Made by a program: the position numbers and the translations under genes. Of a stretch of DNA of 64,000 bases, positions 62,439 through 64,000 are shown one piece after another (within the stretch, counting starts at the first letter, position 1; each line of letters opens with the position of its first letter). This DNA is from Magnetococcus sp. PR-3 (GTDB taxonomy: Bacteria; Pseudomonadota; Magnetococcia; Magnetococcales; Magnetococcaceae), in NCBI RefSeq assembly GCF_036689865.1, contig NZ_JBAHUQ010000001.1:124001-188000 (forward strand), in the 5' to 3' direction. The notes beneath the pieces are model-generated. The model saw nothing but the letters and a program-made list of their open reading frames with translations. It had not been told where the DNA came from and did no database searches.

Positions 62439-64000
62439 TTACGCTTCCTGAAAACCGTGTGCACCATCCATATAATTACAGCCACGTGGATTTTTGATGG
62501 TATCTGCCAAGAAGCGGAAGTGCTCAATCCCTTCTAGAATACCACGGGCATAACGCTCTGTGGCAAAGAGCACGCTGCTATCTTTACGCAACACGTTAAG
62601 CTCTACATCATCATAGTTGCCGACCACAATGCCCATGTTATTGCCCATCAACATATCCCGATCATTACCGGAATCCCCAGCGGCCAGGATATTCTCAACC
62701 GGAATCCCCCATTTCAGGGCTAGATGGTTCATGGCCATCCCCTTACTACACCGCAAAGGCAGCAGATCCAAGTAAGATTGCCGGGAATAGATCACCGTAG
62801 CCTGCAGATCCCGTTGTCGGAGCAGCTGCTCTAAACTGCGTTTACTGGGCACCTCATGGGGATCAATATAGTAACTCAGTTTATGCGCATTTTGCTCGGT
62901 ATCAGGCTGCTTGGTAAAACCGGGCAGGCTATCCATAAACAGCTCCAGCTTGTCACGCTCCCAGCGATAGTGGATATGCTGATGCCATGACTCATCACGA
63001 ATCAGATTTTTACGGTAATAGATCTCCCCACCGACGGAAGTGATGAGAAAATCAGGTGTGGGAATTTTCCATTTTTTCAGTTCTTTGACCGTTGCGTCCA
63101 AGGAGCGGGCTGTGGCGACACCAAAGCCAACATTTTGATGTGCCTTGAGCTTTGCCATCAACAGTTCAATACCCTGAGCATCCCCCACCAAGGTATGATC
63201 CAGATCACAAAGCAGAAGACGGTCCACACGGGTCAACCGGGTTACAGGACTACACCCCCCGCCTTTGGCCATCTGTTTGGCATGTCGCTTGGCATCACGC
63301 TTTAAACGACGTTTAATCACTTCTAAATAACGGTCAACGTGCCCATCCCAGGTGTAGTGGGTATGTACCCCTTTCAGACCATTTTTAGACCATCGCCGCC
63401 AGCGGGGTCGATCTTGCAATGCCTCCAGCAGCGATGCCCCCATCGTCTGTGCATTTAACGGATCAATTAGGACACCATTGCGACAGTTCTTCAAAATATC
63501 TCTTGGGCCACCATCATGGGTTGCCACCAAAGGTAACCCACTGGCTGCGGCTTCCAGCAGGGTCAGACCAAAGGGTTCTGTCAACGCAGGGTTAACAAAA
63601 ACACCACGTTTACGGGCCGCCAACCTGTATAGGTCGGGCACATCATCCAAGCTGTTGTGCTTAGGAATGGCCATGGATCCATACAGATCGTAGCGATCCA
63701 TTAACATAAGCACTTCCGTCATCACCTTTCTGGCACCTTTATCCAGATCGTTGATGTCATCCCGGTTACCAGCAAAGATGACCAGATTGGCTTTTTTCCT
63801 GAGCTGTTCATTTTCACCGAAAGCCTTGATCAGTGTGGTGATATTTTTCCGCTCATCGGCACGGGATAGTGCCAAGATCATTGGCTTTTTGGGATCTCGC
63901 AAAAAACGATACACTTCCTGCTTGATCTCAGGATCAAACTTCCCCCAGTTCTCCGGTGGGTTAAAACGGGTTAGATCCACCCCTGGCGGCATCACCCACA
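62439..64000 (-). CDS. Sucrose-phosphate synthase/phosphatase-like protein, 5' part outside window
   Basis: The frame is open to the right edge (VMPPGVDLTRF near the end), so the N-terminal glycosyltransferase half is cut. The visible 520 residues have two parts. First is a GT-B C-terminal domain: MILALSRADERKNITTLIKA, then VNPALTEPFGLTLLEAAASG, the Glu-containing donor site, and VATHDGGPRDI. Second is a HAD-IIB hydrolase: LLLCDLDHTLVGD (DxDxT nucleophile motif), TSVGGEIYY and ILAAGDSGNDRDML. This SPS-SPP arrangement makes sucrose from UDP-glucose and fructose-6-phosphate, as in cyanobacteria and some proteobacteria. A compatible-solute role is likely. The stop is followed by the terminator it shares with the receptor gene. 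Confidence 0.88.
   Translation of the reverse strand, partial: WVMPPGVDLTRFNPPENWGKFDPEIKQEVYRFLRDPKKPMILALSRADERKNITTLIKAFGENEQLRKKANLVIFAGNRDDINDLDKGARKVMTEVLMLMDRYDLYGSMAIPKHNSLDDVPDLYRLAARKRGVFVNPALTEPFGLTLLEAAASGLPLVATHDGGPRDILKNCRNGVLIDPLNAQTMGASLLEALQDRPRWRRWSKNGLKGVHTHYTWDGHVDRYLEVIKRRLKRDAKRHAKQMAKGGGCSPVTRLTRVDRLLLCDLDHTLVGDAQGIELLMAKLKAHQNVGFGVATARSLDATVKELKKWKIPTPDFLITSVGGEIYYRKNLIRDESWHQHIHYRWERDKLELFMDSLPGFTKQPDTEQNAHKLSYYIDPHEVPSKRSLEQLLRQRDLQATVIYSRQSYLDLLPLRCSKGMAMNHLALKWGIPVENILAAGDSGNDRDMLMGNNMGIVVGNYDDVELNVLRKDSSVLFATERYARGILEGIEHFRFLADTIKNPRGCNYMDGAHGFQEA

Overview
The window looks like a housekeeping stretch of a Gram-negative proteobacterial chromosome. It has LptD, SurA, a TolC-type protein, PBP1A, RpoH, a complete cbb3-type cytochrome oxidase set (ccoNOP, ccoGH, ccoQ, ccoI, ccoS), an Hda-type DnaA regulator, PgsA and purM/purN. 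An accD-folC cluster behind trpC-trpF, an RpoH-type sigma factor and cbb3 as the only oxidase seen suggest an early-branching, micro-oxic alphaproteobacterium of the Magnetococcales kind. This is inferred from gene content only; no rRNA or magnetosome gene is present.

Layout. 1-0.7 kb: bufferin-type pair (bufA, and bufB cut by the window edge). 1.5-5 kb: sulfite/organosulfonate-type exporter, hda, pgsA and a DUF2066 protein. 5.1-6.9 kb: purM-purN. 7-13.7 kb: a gene of unknown function, aroB and a PilQ-N-terminus-like protein, divergent from mrcA and an NnrS-family gene, then a STAS protein. 14.2-19.3 kb: rpoH, plsC, and a surA-pdxA-rsmA operon. 19.5-25.6 kb: lptD, folC, accD, trpF, trpC. 25.8-29.9 kb: tyrS, anmK, apaG, msrB and an odd soluble Rossmann-type/chemoreceptor fusion. 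30.4-36.4 kb: poorly known signalling genes, a response regulator-PP2C phosphatase-ATPase, and a compact TIR-like/STAND ATPase.

36.5-43.7 kb is the least ordinary part. A methionine-rich exported protein lies divergent from an OmpR/EnvZ-like two-component pair whose sensor has a proline-rich periplasmic insert of about 245 residues. A decayed partial copy of the kinase gene follows. Then come four consecutive genes for exported low-complexity proteins, one of them a lipoprotein with 27-bp tandem repeats. I recognise no family for these secreted proteins, and they are the best candidate for an undescribed envelope system. About 1.5 kb without convincing genes follows.

45.3-58.7 kb holds the cbb3 genes: ccoG-ccoH-ccoQ leftward and ccoNOP rightward from a shared regulatory region, then a DUF6394 protein and a two-RCK potassium channel. 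Leftward after that is a thioredoxin - TolC-like - short adaptor - ccoI - ccoS run that looks like one copper-handling unit. 59-64 kb: a 44-residue membrane protein, a large chemoreceptor with a c-type haem motif in its periplasmic domain, and a sucrose-phosphate synthase/phosphatase-like gene running off the right edge. I saw no tRNA, rRNA, CRISPR array or intact insertion sequence.
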